This document shows positions 1 through 8,052 of a DNA stretch of 64,000 nt, piece after piece. A program made the translations under genes and the position numbers. Position 1 is the first letter of the stretch. Each line of letters opens with the position of its first letter. Source of the stretch: Bin52 sp965243345 (lineage in GTDB: Bacteria > Pseudomonadota > Alphaproteobacteria > Thalassobaculales > Thalassobaculaceae); assembly GCA_965243345.1 (NCBI GenBank), contig CBDEUR010000003.1, positions 62,001-126,000 of the forward strand. Reading direction: 5' to 3'. The notes under the pieces are model-generated. The model did not search any database. It was not told where the DNA came from and was given only the letters and a program-made list of their open reading frames with translations.

Positions 1-2048
1 ACGTTGGTTCGAGTGCCCGCGGCGACGGCCCTGTTCCACAGCCTGGCGCCGCCGTTACGCGTCGGGGCGACGCGCGGATAGGGAGTGTCTCCGGGATCGT
101 GCACCGAGCGGACGTTGGCCGGCAGGGTCGCGGAGACCGTGAAGGTCAGGACATCGCCGTTCGCGTCGTGGAAGATCTGGTCAGTTAGAGATCTGGTGGA
201 GCAGTCCGCCGGAACACTCGCCGCCTCCGGCGCGTTCGAGAGAATTGCCGAGACTTGGACACCGGCCGTCGAATTCTGGGGGCCGCGCGACGGCGTGGTT
301 GCGGTGTCCACGTCGCAGAAATGGCCGGCTGAGTTCGCGGTGGTGAGATGCGTGAGCACCACCGGCGCGGCGTTGCCGCTTGTCGCCGCCGCCGTCGTGC
401 GCGTGCGCGTGGGCGACCAGGCGCTCTCGCCGGCGGCGTTCGCCGCGCGCACCTGCACCCGGTAGGTGGTGGCGGCCGTCAGGCCGGAGATGATGACCGG
501 GCTGGTGAGCGTGCCCCGGGTCGCGCCCGGGTCCGGGATGCCGCTTGCCCCCAGGTCGCCCTCCGCGATCCATTTGCCCGCGCAGGCCGCGTCGGAATTC
601 TGGTCGCAATGGCGCAGGTCGTAGTCGATCACGTACGCGCCGTTGACCTTGTCCGGCGCGCTCCAGGCCACCGCCAATTGGCCGCCCTTGCCCGTCACCT
701 CCGCCACCGTCGGCGTGTCCGGCGCGTCCGGCGGCAGCGCGTCCTTCACTTGGCCGTGGACGGCGAGGCGCAGGATGACGTCCTGGTTGACATTGAGGGT
801 CCGTCCCCATGACCCGGCGGAGCGGTGGACGCTGTAGTCCTCGATGCTCCACCCCGCGTCACCCGCAATCTGCGTGATGGCGGCGCGCCTGCCGACCCAG
901 TTGTAGTCGTCCGCGGTCCCGGTCGCGTCGACGACCACGAAATACGTCGTGCTCGGCTCCAGATCGATGCCGCCCACCGCCGTGAACGTATGGCGGGCGC
1001 CGTCCACCGAGGCCAGCGTCAGCGTGCCCAGGACGGTGCCCGTCGGCTCCGCACGGCTGCCGAGCGAGTCGAGCGCCGGGGTGCTCGTCCGGATCTGCAC
1101 GCTGAAGACCGGCCTCGCGCCGACGGCAATCACGGGGATATCCACGCTGGTCAGCTTGTAGCCCCCGGGGGCGGTGCCGGTGGTGAACCCCTGGGCGGGA
1201 TCGATGGTGAAATCCGGTGAGAACAGTTCAGTCGAGATCGCGTCATAGTTGCTCACCAGCGCGCCGGCGGTCCGCGCGGGCCCGAACCCGGTCCGCACCG
1301 GCGCGGTCTTCGCGTAGCCGTGGAGCTCGATCTGCAGAGAGCGGCCACTGCTCATCGAACTCCACGCGTTAGTGTCTTGCCAGTGGGACCGGTTAAACCC
1401 GTTGTTGGCGATGCTCCAGCCCGACGCCGGAGTCGAATCCTCGCCGTCCGCCGCCGTCGTCTTGAATTTGGGAGCCAGATTGGAGTTTGTGTTTGAGGTC
1501 ACGTCCCAGACGACGACGTAGCCCTCGTTCGCGAGCAGGTCGATGCCGCTCCCGGGGGCCGTCCAGGTCACGGTCCCGCTGGCGGTCAGCGAGGGCTTCG
1601 TGAGCGTGCCCAGGCTGTCGCCGGTCGGATGGCCGGTGTTGTCGTGCGCCAGGAAGACCTTCGCGGTGTAGGTCGGACCGCCGCTGTTGCCGACGATCGT
1701 GGTCTTCACCGACGTCAGCTTGTAGCCGCCGGCATTGCTGCCCGTGTCGAACGCCTGGGCGAAGTCTGCGACGAGAAGACGGTCGGTTGCGTGGGCGGCC
1801 TGCCCGGTGTTGCCCACCAGCTCGCCGCTGGTCTGCGCCAGCGCCGGCGCGGCCGTGGCGAGCAGGAACAGGCCGGCGGCGAGGAGGCAGGCCGCCGTGG
1901 CCCCGAGCCGCGAGGGGCGGCCGGGGAGAATGGAAGAAAGGGAGGAGGCAGTCTCTGCCGGACGGCGGGGGCGGGAGGCTAGCGCATGGGCTGAGCCTGC
2001 GTGAGGGCGGGACTGGCGCTCCCGCCGGGCATGGTCGGCGCGGCCCAT
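1..2048 (-). CDS. Secreted fibronectin type III repeat protein, 3' end outside window
   Basis: This reading frame is open on the minus strand from an ATG at 2048 to the window edge (682 codons, no stop), so the carboxyl end is missing. A hydrophobic segment ending in an Ala-x-Ala site (ALA followed by QTSGEL, near 1830) looks like a Sec signal peptide. After it come two homologous blocks of about 190 residues, each with a GGYKLTSV motif and a TYF/GYV-VVxD strand, which resemble the anchor-type beta domains found with FN3 proteins. A fibronectin III domain follows (PDTPTVAEV to AANAAGESAWSPTR, about 720 to 430), then a cadherin-like stretch with HDANGDVLTFTVSA. The likely role is an extracellular or cell-surface beta-sandwich protein. 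The start is uncertain: the ATG at 2048 has no good ribosome site and leaves about 45 residues before the signal peptide. See the upstream heptamer repeat. Confidence 0.75.
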   Translation of the reverse strand, partial: MGRADHARRERQSRPHAGSAHALASRPRRPAETASSLSSILPGRPSRLGATAACLLAAGLFLLATAAPALAQTSGELVGNTGQAAHATDRLLVADFAQAFDTGSNAGGYKLTSVKTTIVGNSGGPTYTAKVFLAHDNTGHPTGDSLGTLTKPSLTASGTVTWTAPGSGIDLLANEGYVVVWDVTSNTNSNLAPKFKTTAADGEDSTPASGWSIANNGFNRSHWQDTNAWSSMSSGRSLQIELHGYAKTAPVRTGFGPARTAGALVSNYDAISTELFSPDFTIDPAQGFTTGTAPGGYKLTSVDIPVIAVGARPVFSVQIRTSTPALDSLGSRAEPTGTVLGTLTLASVDGARHTFTAVGGIDLEPSTTYFVVVDATGTADDYNWVGRRAAITQIAGDAGWSIEDYSVHRSAGSWGRTLNVNQDVILRLAVHGQVKDALPPDAPDTPTVAEVTGKGGQLAVAWSAPDKVNGAYVIDYDLRHCDQNSDAACAGKWIAEGDLGASGIPDPGATRGTLTSPVIISGLTAATTYRVQVRAANAAGESAWSPTRTRTTAAATSGNAAPVVLTHLTTANSAGHFCDVDTATTPSRGPQNSTAGVQVSAILSNAPEAASVPADCSTRSLTDQIFHDANGDVLTFTVSATLPANVRSVHDPGDTPYPRVAPTRNGGARLWNRAVAAGTRTN

Positions 2049-2338
2049 GGCATCAGCCGCGCGGCAGGAATGCGGTGGGTGCCGGAGCGCCCGGCCGTGA
2101 CGCCGGACACGGCCCGGCTCTCGGCTCTCGGCTCTCGGCTCTCGGCTCTCGGCTCTCGGCTCTCGGCTCTCGGCTCTCGGCTCTCGGCTCTCGGCTCTCC
2201 AAGCATCAACTGCCTCCCGGGGCTCGACAAGGCGGCGGCGCCGGAGACCGGGTGCGTGGTCACCGGCGCCCGTGCCGGTGCCGCTCCCGTGTGTTTCACC
2301 CCGTCGGTCATGCCGACCTTGATGTCGCCGAAGTGCAT
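1979..2338 (-). CDS. Doubtful 119-codon leader ORF running through the heptamer repeats
   Basis: An ATG at 2338 is preceded by a strong ribosome site GGAGGG (2351-2346) with 7-base spacing. The frame crosses the 7-bp repeats, encoding an ESREPRA heptapeptide periodically, and stops at 1979, overlapping the start of the secreted FN3 gene in another frame. No family is recognised and the composition is not protein-like. Its interest is the frame arithmetic. One extra repeat unit (13 copies) or two fewer (10 copies) would join this ATG to the FN3 reading frame without an intervening stop. It is either a non-coding accident or the start of a slippage-controlled reading frame. Confidence 0.25.
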   Translation of the reverse strand: MHFGDIKVGMTDGVKHTGAAPARAPVTTHPVSGAAALSSPGRQLMLGEPRAESREPRAESREPRAESREPRAESRAVSGVTAGRSGTHRIPAARLMPWAAPTMPGGSASPALTQAQPMR

Positions 2339-2494
2339 TCGCCCACCCTCCGTGGCGGTGAACGCAAGGTGTCTGGAACCCTCGCAGGGACAGGGTATCT
2401 AGGCACAAGCCCTTGTAAGTCCTCCCATATGGGAGGTGCGCGGAGTTCGCCGGGAGTGCCGATGACGGCGGCGGAAGAAGGGTGGAACCGGCTT
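2049..2494. other. Upstream region of the FN3 gene: repeats and a 16-bp palindrome
   Basis: Apart from the heptamer array and the doubtful leader frame, this stretch holds a perfect 16-bp palindrome CCTCCCATATGGGAGG (2421-2436) and a short inverted repeat ACAAG/CTTGT (2405-2416). Neither matches a site I can name. They are possible operator or promoter elements for the minus-strand gene. No other coding frame is convincing. Confidence 0.5.
2116..2199. repeat. Twelve perfect tandem copies of a 7-bp unit
   Basis: The unit GGCTCTC (GAGAGCC on the other strand) is repeated exactly twelve times over 84 bp with no mismatches, 68 to 151 bases upstream of the proposed FN3 protein start. Perfect short repeats of a length not divisible by three are prone to copy-number change by slipped-strand mispairing. 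Confidence 0.95.
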
Positions 2495-3236
2495 CATCGG
2501 CGCCGCGACACGGCGTTCGCCGCCAGGACCAGGCGGACCAGATCGACCTGCCCGGTTGCGCCCGGCTTGCAGTAGACCTGCCTGGTCAGCCAGCGCACAT
2601 GGTCCTCCGACCACCCCGTCGCCGTGGCGATCCCGCGCACCCTCAGCCCCTCGGCCGGCGGCGCGGACATCTGGCTTCCGGACGACCGCCCGGCGCGACA
2701 GCCCCCGCCAGCGCCTGGCGGATCAGGACGAACGGGTGGACGTTCGGCAGCAAGCGCTCGATCAAGCCGAGTTGGACCCGGTGGCCGTCGCGACCAGTGA
2801 CCGGGTCATTGGCACTCAGGACCATGCGCAGCCCGTCCGCCCCGTTGAGGCACACGGTCAGGCCATTTCCGCTCGCCGAGGCCGCGCAGGCCCTCGTTTT
2901 CCAGCGGCGAGGTCTTCCGCTCGTCTTCGGCAAGGAGGTCGGGGAGATGCACGGGCCGGCCGCTGGGCAGCACAATGAGGCGACCTATGCCCGTGTCGCG
3001 GGGGCGGAAGAGGTCGGAGAATTCGCGCGTGACGTGCGGTCGGTTCTCACCGCGGCAGAGACGGTGAGCCGAGCGGACGCGGTCGCTCGCGCCGGAACTC
3101 CCGCCGACCACCAGGTTGCTGCCTGCTGTACCGCGACTTCGTCGAACAGGCCCGAGGCGGCGGACCAGCGCGCGCCGTCGAGGGCGGCCCCGGACAGCGA
3201 TGCGAAGCAGTGCCCGAACGCATCGTCCGGGTTCAC
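2495..3236 (-). pseudogene. LuxR-family transcriptional regulator, decayed with internal deletion
   Basis: Pieces of one regulator family can be read in order on the minus strand but in different frames. The amino end (DDAFGHCFASLSGAALDGARW, SAASGLFDEV, from a GTG at 3236) is followed by HLPDLLAEDERKTSPLENEGL near 2950 to 2890. Next come NGLTVCLNGADGLRMVLSA and LIERLLPNVHPFVLIRQALAG near 2860 to 2710, then the carboxyl-terminal helix-turn-helix EGLRVRGIATATGWSEDHVRW to VDLVRLVLAA, ending at a TGA at 2495. In intact members about 100 or more residues, including the PAS-like part, lie between RQALAG and the HTH; here they are gone. At least two frameshifts separate the pieces. It is non-functional as it stands. 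Confidence 0.8.
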
Positions 3237-3623
3237 GCCGCAGTTTGCCGGTGACGCATCCCTGCCAGCCTGCGCCGGCAATCGCACCGCCCGGTAATGG
3301 CGCCGGTACCCACGATACTCCCCAGGCCGCCCGTTCGCACGGCAACCCTTCCGGTCCGCAGCCCGGCAGTGGCATGCCCGGTGCTACCTGCACGAGACCG
3401 GGGATCCGGCTCCTCTCGAACGGGAGGCATCGCCAGGAGCGGGAGGGCGAATAAATCGTGTCCTGTCCCTGATCCTCAGCCGGAACGTCCATCCATTCCG
3501 GTGCGAAGCTGCCGAGGGAGACCGACTCCGCCGTTCGGACCCAGGCCCGGTCGGCAGTCTGTTCGTCGATACGCCTGCTGCATGGTTGGACAATGGCGAC
3601 GGAATTCCCGGTCGGCCGGAACG
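3237..3623. other. No gene recognised
   Basis: About 390 bp between the regulator remnant and the convergent end of the hydrolase gene on the same strand. The open frames here have no recognisable motifs and may be further remains of the decayed regulator locus. Confidence 0.5.
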
Positions 3624-4670
3624 CTATTGCCGGTCGGGGACATGCCGACGGAAGTGGAGTGCCGCAACCCGGTTGTGCCAGCGGCCGGGACCGGTGTCGT
3701 GAAAGCCGACGTGGCCGCCGGAGCGCGGCAGCAGCGCGCAGACATGCCGCATGCGCGCCCAGTCGACTTCCCGGTAGGTGCTGACCGGGATCCACGGGTC
3801 GTTGCAGGCCTGGACCATGAGGACCGGAACGGCGATCTCCGCAAGGAACTGCCGGGCGGAACAGCGCCGGTAGTAGTCGGCGGCGCCCGCAAACCCGAAG
3901 CGGGGGGCGATGAAGGTCTCGTCGAACTCGACGATGGTCCGCGCGTTTTCCACCGCCCGGACCTCCCCGGGGTCGAGGTCGCGAAGCGCCAGCGTATCCG
4001 CCTTCATGTGGCGCAGCAGCCAGCGGTGGTAGGGCCGGTTGCGGTAGCGCAGGAACTGCCGGGCGGTGTCGGCAAGCACGATCGGGGTCGAGACCGTGAC
4101 CGCGGCCAGCACCGGACCGGCGTCGGGCCGGGTGGCGAGCAGCCTGAGCAGCATGCTGCCTGCGAGCGAGAACGCGATGACCAGCACCGGAGCCCGGGTG
4201 AGGGTGTCGCGCTGGAGCTGTGCGAGGACTGTGCCGAGATCCTCGGAGCGGCCGGCATGGTAGGTCTGACTGCAGTGCGGCCGGGTCGGGACCGACCCGC
4301 GCAGGTTGAGCCGGAGCACCGGGTGGCCGAGCGAGACGAAGTGTCTCGCCGACTCCAGCATGTAGGCACTGCTCTCGCACCCGGTCAGTCCGTGCAGGAG
4401 CAGGACCAGCGGGGCCCGGCTTCCGGGGCCGGACGGGACATCGAGAAGCCCGTTCAGGCGGTCACCGGTGCCATCCTCCATCGGGAACTCGAGCCTGCGG
4501 GTTCCCGCCGTGACCCGGGGCGAGGAGTTCAGGAAGGAGTTCCGGAGCGTCTGCAGGTCGCCGCCGAGCCACGGAAACCGCGGCCGGAACGGCGGAAACC
4601 CGGCGCCGGCATTTTCCCCTGGTCGTCGGTGCCCGGGAACCGGGGCCATTGAGCTGCTCCTGTATGTCAC
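3624..4670 (-). CDS. Alpha/beta hydrolase, YheT-like
   Basis: A 348-residue protein of the YheT/AB-hydrolase-3 group, the usual length for bacterial members (about 320-350). The oxyanion-side motif LLLHGLTGCESS (about residue 90) precedes the nucleophile elbow, read as AFSLAGSMLLR, where the family usually has G-F-S-L-G-G. An acid-loop QACNDPWIP and a late histidine in SGGHVGFH complete the catalytic triad. The amino end has the typical PRFPWLGGDLQTLRNSF segment. An alternative start is the Met at residue 8. Family members are cytosolic or membrane-associated esterase/lipase-like proteins of uncertain substrate. It stands alone, with decayed genes on both sides. Confidence 0.85.
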   Translation of the reverse strand: MTYRSSSMAPVPGHRRPGENAGAGFPPFRPRFPWLGGDLQTLRNSFLNSSPRVTAGTRRLEFPMEDGTGDRLNGLLDVPSGPGSRAPLVLLLHGLTGCESSAYMLESARHFVSLGHPVLRLNLRGSVPTRPHCSQTYHAGRSEDLGTVLAQLQRDTLTRAPVLVIAFSLAGSMLLRLLATRPDAGPVLAAVTVSTPIVLADTARQFLRYRNRPYHRWLLRHMKADTLALRDLDPGEVRAVENARTIVEFDETFIAPRFGFAGAADYYRRCSARQFLAEIAVPVLMVQACNDPWIPVSTYREVDWARMRHVCALLPRSGGHVGFHDTGPGRWHNRVAALHFRRHVPDRQ

Positions 4671-4970
4671 CGAGATGGCGAGGATAGCGTGCTCCGGTGC
4701 GCCCGTCCCTGTCCGCAGTGGCTGGATTGTCCATCACCCCGGACAACCGGCCGCCGCCCTGGTCACGGCCGTACCTCCCGCCCGGCGGCGCGGGGAGGGC
4801 GGAGGAAAGGTCGGGTCGTCTGGAGGACGCGTGCCCCATGCAGTGTGTCATGCGGGCGCGGTCAGGCGCTGCGTGCCAAGAGGCGGGAGTGACCAGCGGC
4901 AATGGACGCGGATATCGGATTGGCGACACGTCGCGGCTGCCAGGTCTCGATGAAGCCGCGGGAGGAAAAG
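4671..4970. other. No gene recognised
   Basis: 300 bp between the hydrolase start and the broken plus-strand gene. I see no coding frame with recognisable motifs; it presumably holds the divergent promoters. Confidence 0.4.
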
Positions 4971-5291
4971 GTGAAGAGCACGATCCGGCTGTCCTGCGAC
5001 CCCGGGGCGAGCGGCGACTACGAAGGAATGTACTCGTAGCTTGAGAACCATGGCGCAAAGGAATGCGGCGCAAACGTCGCGTTCCTCAAGGGTTACGGGT
5101 TCGACGGCGACCTGCCGGAATGTCTGAGGGCGGATGTCGGCGATGCCGTGACACCGGACCGGCGCTCACGGATCTGCGCGGTATTCAACGACAGAGGTCA
5201 CGTGCGGGGACGATAGGGTGTCGGGAAGCGGAAGGCTCCCCCGTGGACCGGTTTCGGAGAAGAGCTGGAACAGGAAGTCGACGAAGACTGA
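4971..5291 (+). pseudogene. Small conserved protein interrupted by two in-frame TAG codons
   Basis: From a GTG at 4971 with ribosome site GGAGG 6 bases upstream, one frame continues to a TGA at 5289 but contains TAG at 5037 and again at 5214. The three pieces read VKSTIRLSCDPGASGDYEGMYS, then LENHGAKECGANVAF to DRRSRICAVFNDRGHVRGR, then GVGKRKAPPWTGFGEEL. All three match the plan of a conserved hypothetical family with MYSWL-DxHGAKECG, RSRIYVI and GKRKAPPW motifs, where the first TAG replaces a Trp codon (TGG). TAG is a normal stop elsewhere in this window (ftsI, the XRE gene), so nonsense mutations are likelier than recoding. The final TGA overlaps the ATG of the PIN gene, so the two formed a coupled pair. 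Confidence 0.75.
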
Positions 5292-5725
5292 TGGCGGGGC
5301 CGGAGAGAGTACCGGTCGATGCCGGCCTCCTTGTCGCGCTGCTTGACGAGCGAGACCGGCATCACGCATCCGCACGCCGGCTTGAGGAGTGGCCTGATTT
5401 CGTGCCGATCGTTCTTTCATGGCTCATCCTCTCCGAGACTGTGAACACGCGCCTGGCGCGCTGCCCACAAGACCTGGCGAAATTCGGTGCGATCGTTCGA
5501 TTGCCGGAGACGCTGTTGCTGGACGATGCTCCCTGTCGGGAAGAGTCGCCTGCAGCGGTACTGGCGCCGAACCCGGCAAGGGGACCGTCGAGCCTGGCCG
5601 GTGCTGTCCCGTGCAACATCATCGAAGACGTCAAGGTTCCGATATCCGCGATGCCGACGTTCAATGACCGGGACTTTCTTGCGGTTTGCCAGGAGAACGA
5701 TGTCGAACTGCTCAACGTCGACTGA
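5291..5725 (+). CDS. PIN-domain protein, probably inactive
   Basis: 144 residues. The start ATG at 5291 shares a base with the stop of the upstream broken gene, as in two-gene toxin-antitoxin-like operons. PIN features are the first acidic residue in PVDAGLLVALLDERDRHH, the glutamate in LSETVNTR and the last Asp in PTFNDRDFLAVC. The middle conserved Asp, normally in an (L/M)-A-D-A motif, is replaced by Gly in SSLAGAV, and the helix around it is poorly conserved. The frame is open, but loss of a metal ligand and the broken partner suggest a decaying RNase. A role as toxin is inference from operon structure. Confidence 0.65.
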   Translation: MAGPERVPVDAGLLVALLDERDRHHASARRLEEWPDFVPIVLSWLILSETVNTRLARCPQDLAKFGAIVRLPETLLLDDAPCREESPAAVLAPNPARGPSSLAGAVPCNIIEDVKVPISAMPTFNDRDFLAVCQENDVELLNVD

Positions 5726-5833
5726 AGCTGCCGGCGCGGTCCAGGCGCCTGCAAGGGTCAGTGCATGGCGAACCCGGCTGCGATGGGCGTTGTGAAAGCA
5801 CATGTTGTCATTCGGGCAACGCCCTTGCACAGA

Positions 5834-5853
5834 GGGCCGGATAATACCGGCCC
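5834..5853 (-). terminator. Stem-loop downstream of the MBL-fold gene
   Basis: GGGCCGG and CCGGCCC arms flank the 6-base loop ATAATA, 57-76 bases beyond the stop of the minus-strand hydrolase. There is no T-tract, so it is only a candidate terminator or 3' stabilising hairpin. Confidence 0.4.
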
Positions 5854-5909
5854 CCTGCACCGTGGCGGGCACCGAAAAGCGCCCGAACGCTGGTCGCTGA
5901 CGAAGACTG

Positions 5910-6914
5910 TCAGCCCGGCAGTTCCTGCATCACCATGGGGGCAGGATAGTACTCGAAGCCCTCGCCGCGCTTTGCGATGTGGCCGATGCCGGGCCACGGG
6001 AAGTGATACGCGATCAACGGCATCCGCTCGGAAGCGATCATGTCGAGAACCCGATAGCGCGTCTGTGCCGACTGCTGCGGATTGGTATCGTAGGCGAACT
6101 CCATCAACGGTTTTTCCATCAGCAGCACCTGGTGATGGGTCGTATCGCCGATGGCCGCCATCGTCTGTCCCTCCGAGGTCAGCAGGAACATCGTGTGTCC
6201 GACCGTGTGACCAGGCGTCGCCATGGCCTGGATACCCGGCAGGAACTCCTCGCCATCCTTCAGAAAGACGATGCGGTCGCGGTTCGGCAACAGATTCTTC
6301 CTGGCGCCTTCCACGAAGGGCTTGATGAAGCCGGGGTCGGTCACCGACAGCTTGTCCTCGTCAGTCCAGAAGTCGAAATCCGCCTGCGAGATGTAGATCT
6401 GTGCATTCGGGAAGTTGCGCTTTCCCTCGTCGGTCATGATGCCCCAGACGTGATCGCAATGGCCGTGCGTGCACAGGACCGTGTCGATCGATGCCGGGTC
6501 GATGCCGGCCACTTCCAGGTTTTGCATCATCTTGCCGGTCGTGGGGCCGAACATCGGCGACTCGCCCATGCCGGTGTCGAACAGCACAACATTCGAGCCG
6601 GTGTCCAGCACCAGGATATTCTGCTCCAGGATGACATTGGTCGGATCGAGGAAGTTACGGGTGAGCATCTGTCCGACTTCCTCCTTCGACACGCCGAGGA
6701 AGGCGCCCGAGGGATCGCCAAGGGGCAGAATGCCGTCCGAGATCACCGTGCCCTGCATGGACCCGTGCTTGAAGCGGTAGAAATACGGCACCTGTTCCAT
6801 GGCCATCGGTTCCTTGGCCAGGGCAGGCCCCGCCTTGAGGCCGACAGTCGATGCGCCGGCTACTGCTGCAGCACCCAGCATGACATTGCGTCGGGTAAGT
6901 GTCAGGTCGTGCAT
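5910..6914 (-). CDS. Tat-exported metallo-beta-lactamase-fold hydrolase
   Basis: 334 residues from the ATG at 6914, chosen because GGGGAG lies 8-12 bases upstream and a twin-arginine signal (TRRNVMLGAAAVAGA, cleavage near ALA-KE) begins there; the frame stays open further upstream but looks non-coding. The zinc motif THGHCDH (H150, H152, D154, H155) is followed by further ligands in ATPGHTVGHT and IGDTTHH. It is therefore a periplasmic binuclear-zinc hydrolase of the MBL superfamily; the substrate is unknown (lactone, sulfur and phosphoester activities are all possible in the superfamily). Monocistronic, with an AT-rich palindrome 58-70 bases upstream that is likely to be an operator or promoter. 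Confidence 0.88.
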   Translation of the reverse strand: MHDLTLTRRNVMLGAAAVAGASTVGLKAGPALAKEPMAMEQVPYFYRFKHGSMQGTVISDGILPLGDPSGAFLGVSKEEVGQMLTRNFLDPTNVILEQNILVLDTGSNVVLFDTGMGESPMFGPTTGKMMQNLEVAGIDPASIDTVLCTHGHCDHVWGIMTDEGKRNFPNAQIYISQADFDFWTDEDKLSVTDPGFIKPFVEGARKNLLPNRDRIVFLKDGEEFLPGIQAMATPGHTVGHTMFLLTSEGQTMAAIGDTTHHQVLLMEKPLMEFAYDTNPQQSAQTRYRVLDMIASERMPLIAYHFPWPGIGHIAKRGEGFEYYPAPMVMQELPG

Positions 6915-6971
6915 TATGGTGTCTCCCCAGGGATTCGGTTGCGGCCCATGCGGCCGAGCCGCCGGTGTTAT

Positions 6972-6984
6972 GTTATAATATAAC
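6972..6984 (-). promoter_or_regulatory. AT-rich palindrome upstream of the MBL-fold gene
   Basis: GTTATA and TATAAC arms surround a single A, with a further GTTAT half-site immediately before (6967-6971 region). This is the most AT-rich spot for several hundred bases in a 68% GC region. It could be both a -10 element and an operator of an ArsR/BigR-type repressor, which use such sites in front of MBL-fold genes. The regulator assignment is inference. Confidence 0.5.
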
Positions 6985-7479
6985 GAGTGATGGCACAACT
7001 CCCCGTACCGCCTTGAAACCCGACACCGGAGGTGGTGGCAGCCTGCGTCCCTGTCACCAAATCCCGCAGAAAGGCCAGGCAACAGCCGGGCCGGGACCGG
7101 AAGACGGCCTGGCGCGAGGTGGGTCGGAGCGGGAGTGGACGTGATCCGTGGCCCCGAGCCCCGCGACTTGCCGGACATCAACGGCAGCGTCGCTGTCCGC
7201 GAACAGGCCGGGACGCCTGGCGTCACCCCCGCGCCGCCGGTGGCGGGATGGATGGACAGCTCGCCCGGATCGCGGGGCCCGCCGATGTCCGCCAGCGGGG
7301 CTCTTGGCATTCACGAGACCCTCCTTTCCAAACCGTGCCGGCAGTCTTGCAGAGGGCTCTCTCGCATGTAGTTCCGGGTCGAGTGCGCGCGCATGCACTG
7401 ATGTCGGCAGGGCCGGGGGTGTCCGGCGGGAGCCGGGCGCGGTCCGTTGACCCGGCCCCGGCCGGGCCATAGGCTGCGG
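6985..7479. other. Intergenic, no gene recognised
   Basis: About 500 bp between the divergent MBL-fold gene and rnpB. It should contain the rnpB promoter, but I cannot place it confidently. No open frame has recognisable motifs. Confidence 0.4.
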
Positions 7480-7880
7480 GGTGGTCAGACAGCCGGATGG
7501 CCGCCGGCGCCTGGGCGCTGGAGGAAAGTCCGGGCTCCACGGAAACACGGTGCCGGGTAACGCCCGGCGGGGGCGACCCCAGGGAAAGTGCCACAGAAAG
7601 CAGACCGCCCGTCGCTGCGCGGCGGGCAAGGGTGAAAGGGTGCGGCAAGAGCGCACCGCGTCGCCGGCAACGGGGACGGCACGGCAAACCCCACCGGGAG
7701 CAAGACCAAGAAGGGACGACCGGTCGGCTCCGCCAGGAGGCCGGCAGACGGGTTTCCGCGTTGTCGTCCGGGTAGGTCGCGCGAGGCGGCTGGCAACAGT
7801 CGTCCCAGAGGAATGGCCATCCAGCCCGGACATGCCCTGTCCGGGTGGACAGAACCCGGCTTACAGGCTGTCTGATCACC
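7480..7880 (+). ncRNA. rnpB: RNase P RNA, bacterial type A
   Basis: The catalytic RNA of RNase P, which matures the 5' ends of tRNAs. The ends are set by helix P1, where GGTGGTCAGACAGCC (7480-7494) pairs with GGCTGTCTGATCACC (7866-7880) with one G-U. Conserved core elements are all present: GAGGAAAGTCCGGGCTCC, GGGTAACGCCCGG, the CAGAAAGCA region with AGGGTGAAAGGGTGCGG and AAGAGCGCACCG, ACGGCAAACCCC-CCGGGAGCAA, and the 3' GGACAGAACCCGGCTTA. Length is 401 nt. Position directly upstream of mraZ is the usual arrangement in many Alphaproteobacteria. Confidence 0.97.
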
Positions 7881-7954
7881 TTCGATTGTACCCACCGAAC
7901 CGGTGACGGGATTGCGCGGCAACCATGTCGCGCGATTTCACGGCCATTTTTTGT

Positions 7955-7984
7955 TTGCTATCCCGAATTTCATCCATGTACTAT
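7955..7984 (+). promoter_or_regulatory. Candidate dcw operon promoter
   Basis: TTGCTA (7955-7960) and TACTAT (7979-7984) are separated by 18 bases in the AT-rich stretch between rnpB and mraZ, giving a leader of about 60 bases. I could not see clear tandem TGGGN MraZ boxes. Confidence 0.45.
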
Positions 7985-8052
7985 CCAGAGTTACCCGAGA
8001 ATAAGCGGAACAAATACAGAAATAGGTACAAACAACGAACATAAACGAGCCG

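Noticed and set aside
2116..2199. Heptamer array as a CRISPR array
   Set aside because: Units are directly adjacent without spacers and only 7 bp long; no cas genes are in the window.
2421..2436. Perfect 16-bp palindrome as an attachment or insertion site
   Set aside because: There is no integrase, transposase, flanking duplication or tRNA at this place. Kept only as a possible operator.
4971..5291. TAG recoding or readthrough in the small conserved gene
   Set aside because: TAG ends other genes in the window, such as ftsI and the XRE gene, and no stimulatory structure or partner tRNA is visible. Decay is simpler.
6915..7310. Upstream extension of the MBL-fold gene (open to 7310)
   Set aside because: The extension precedes a clear ribosome site and Tat signal and crosses the AT-rich palindrome; it is not protein-like.
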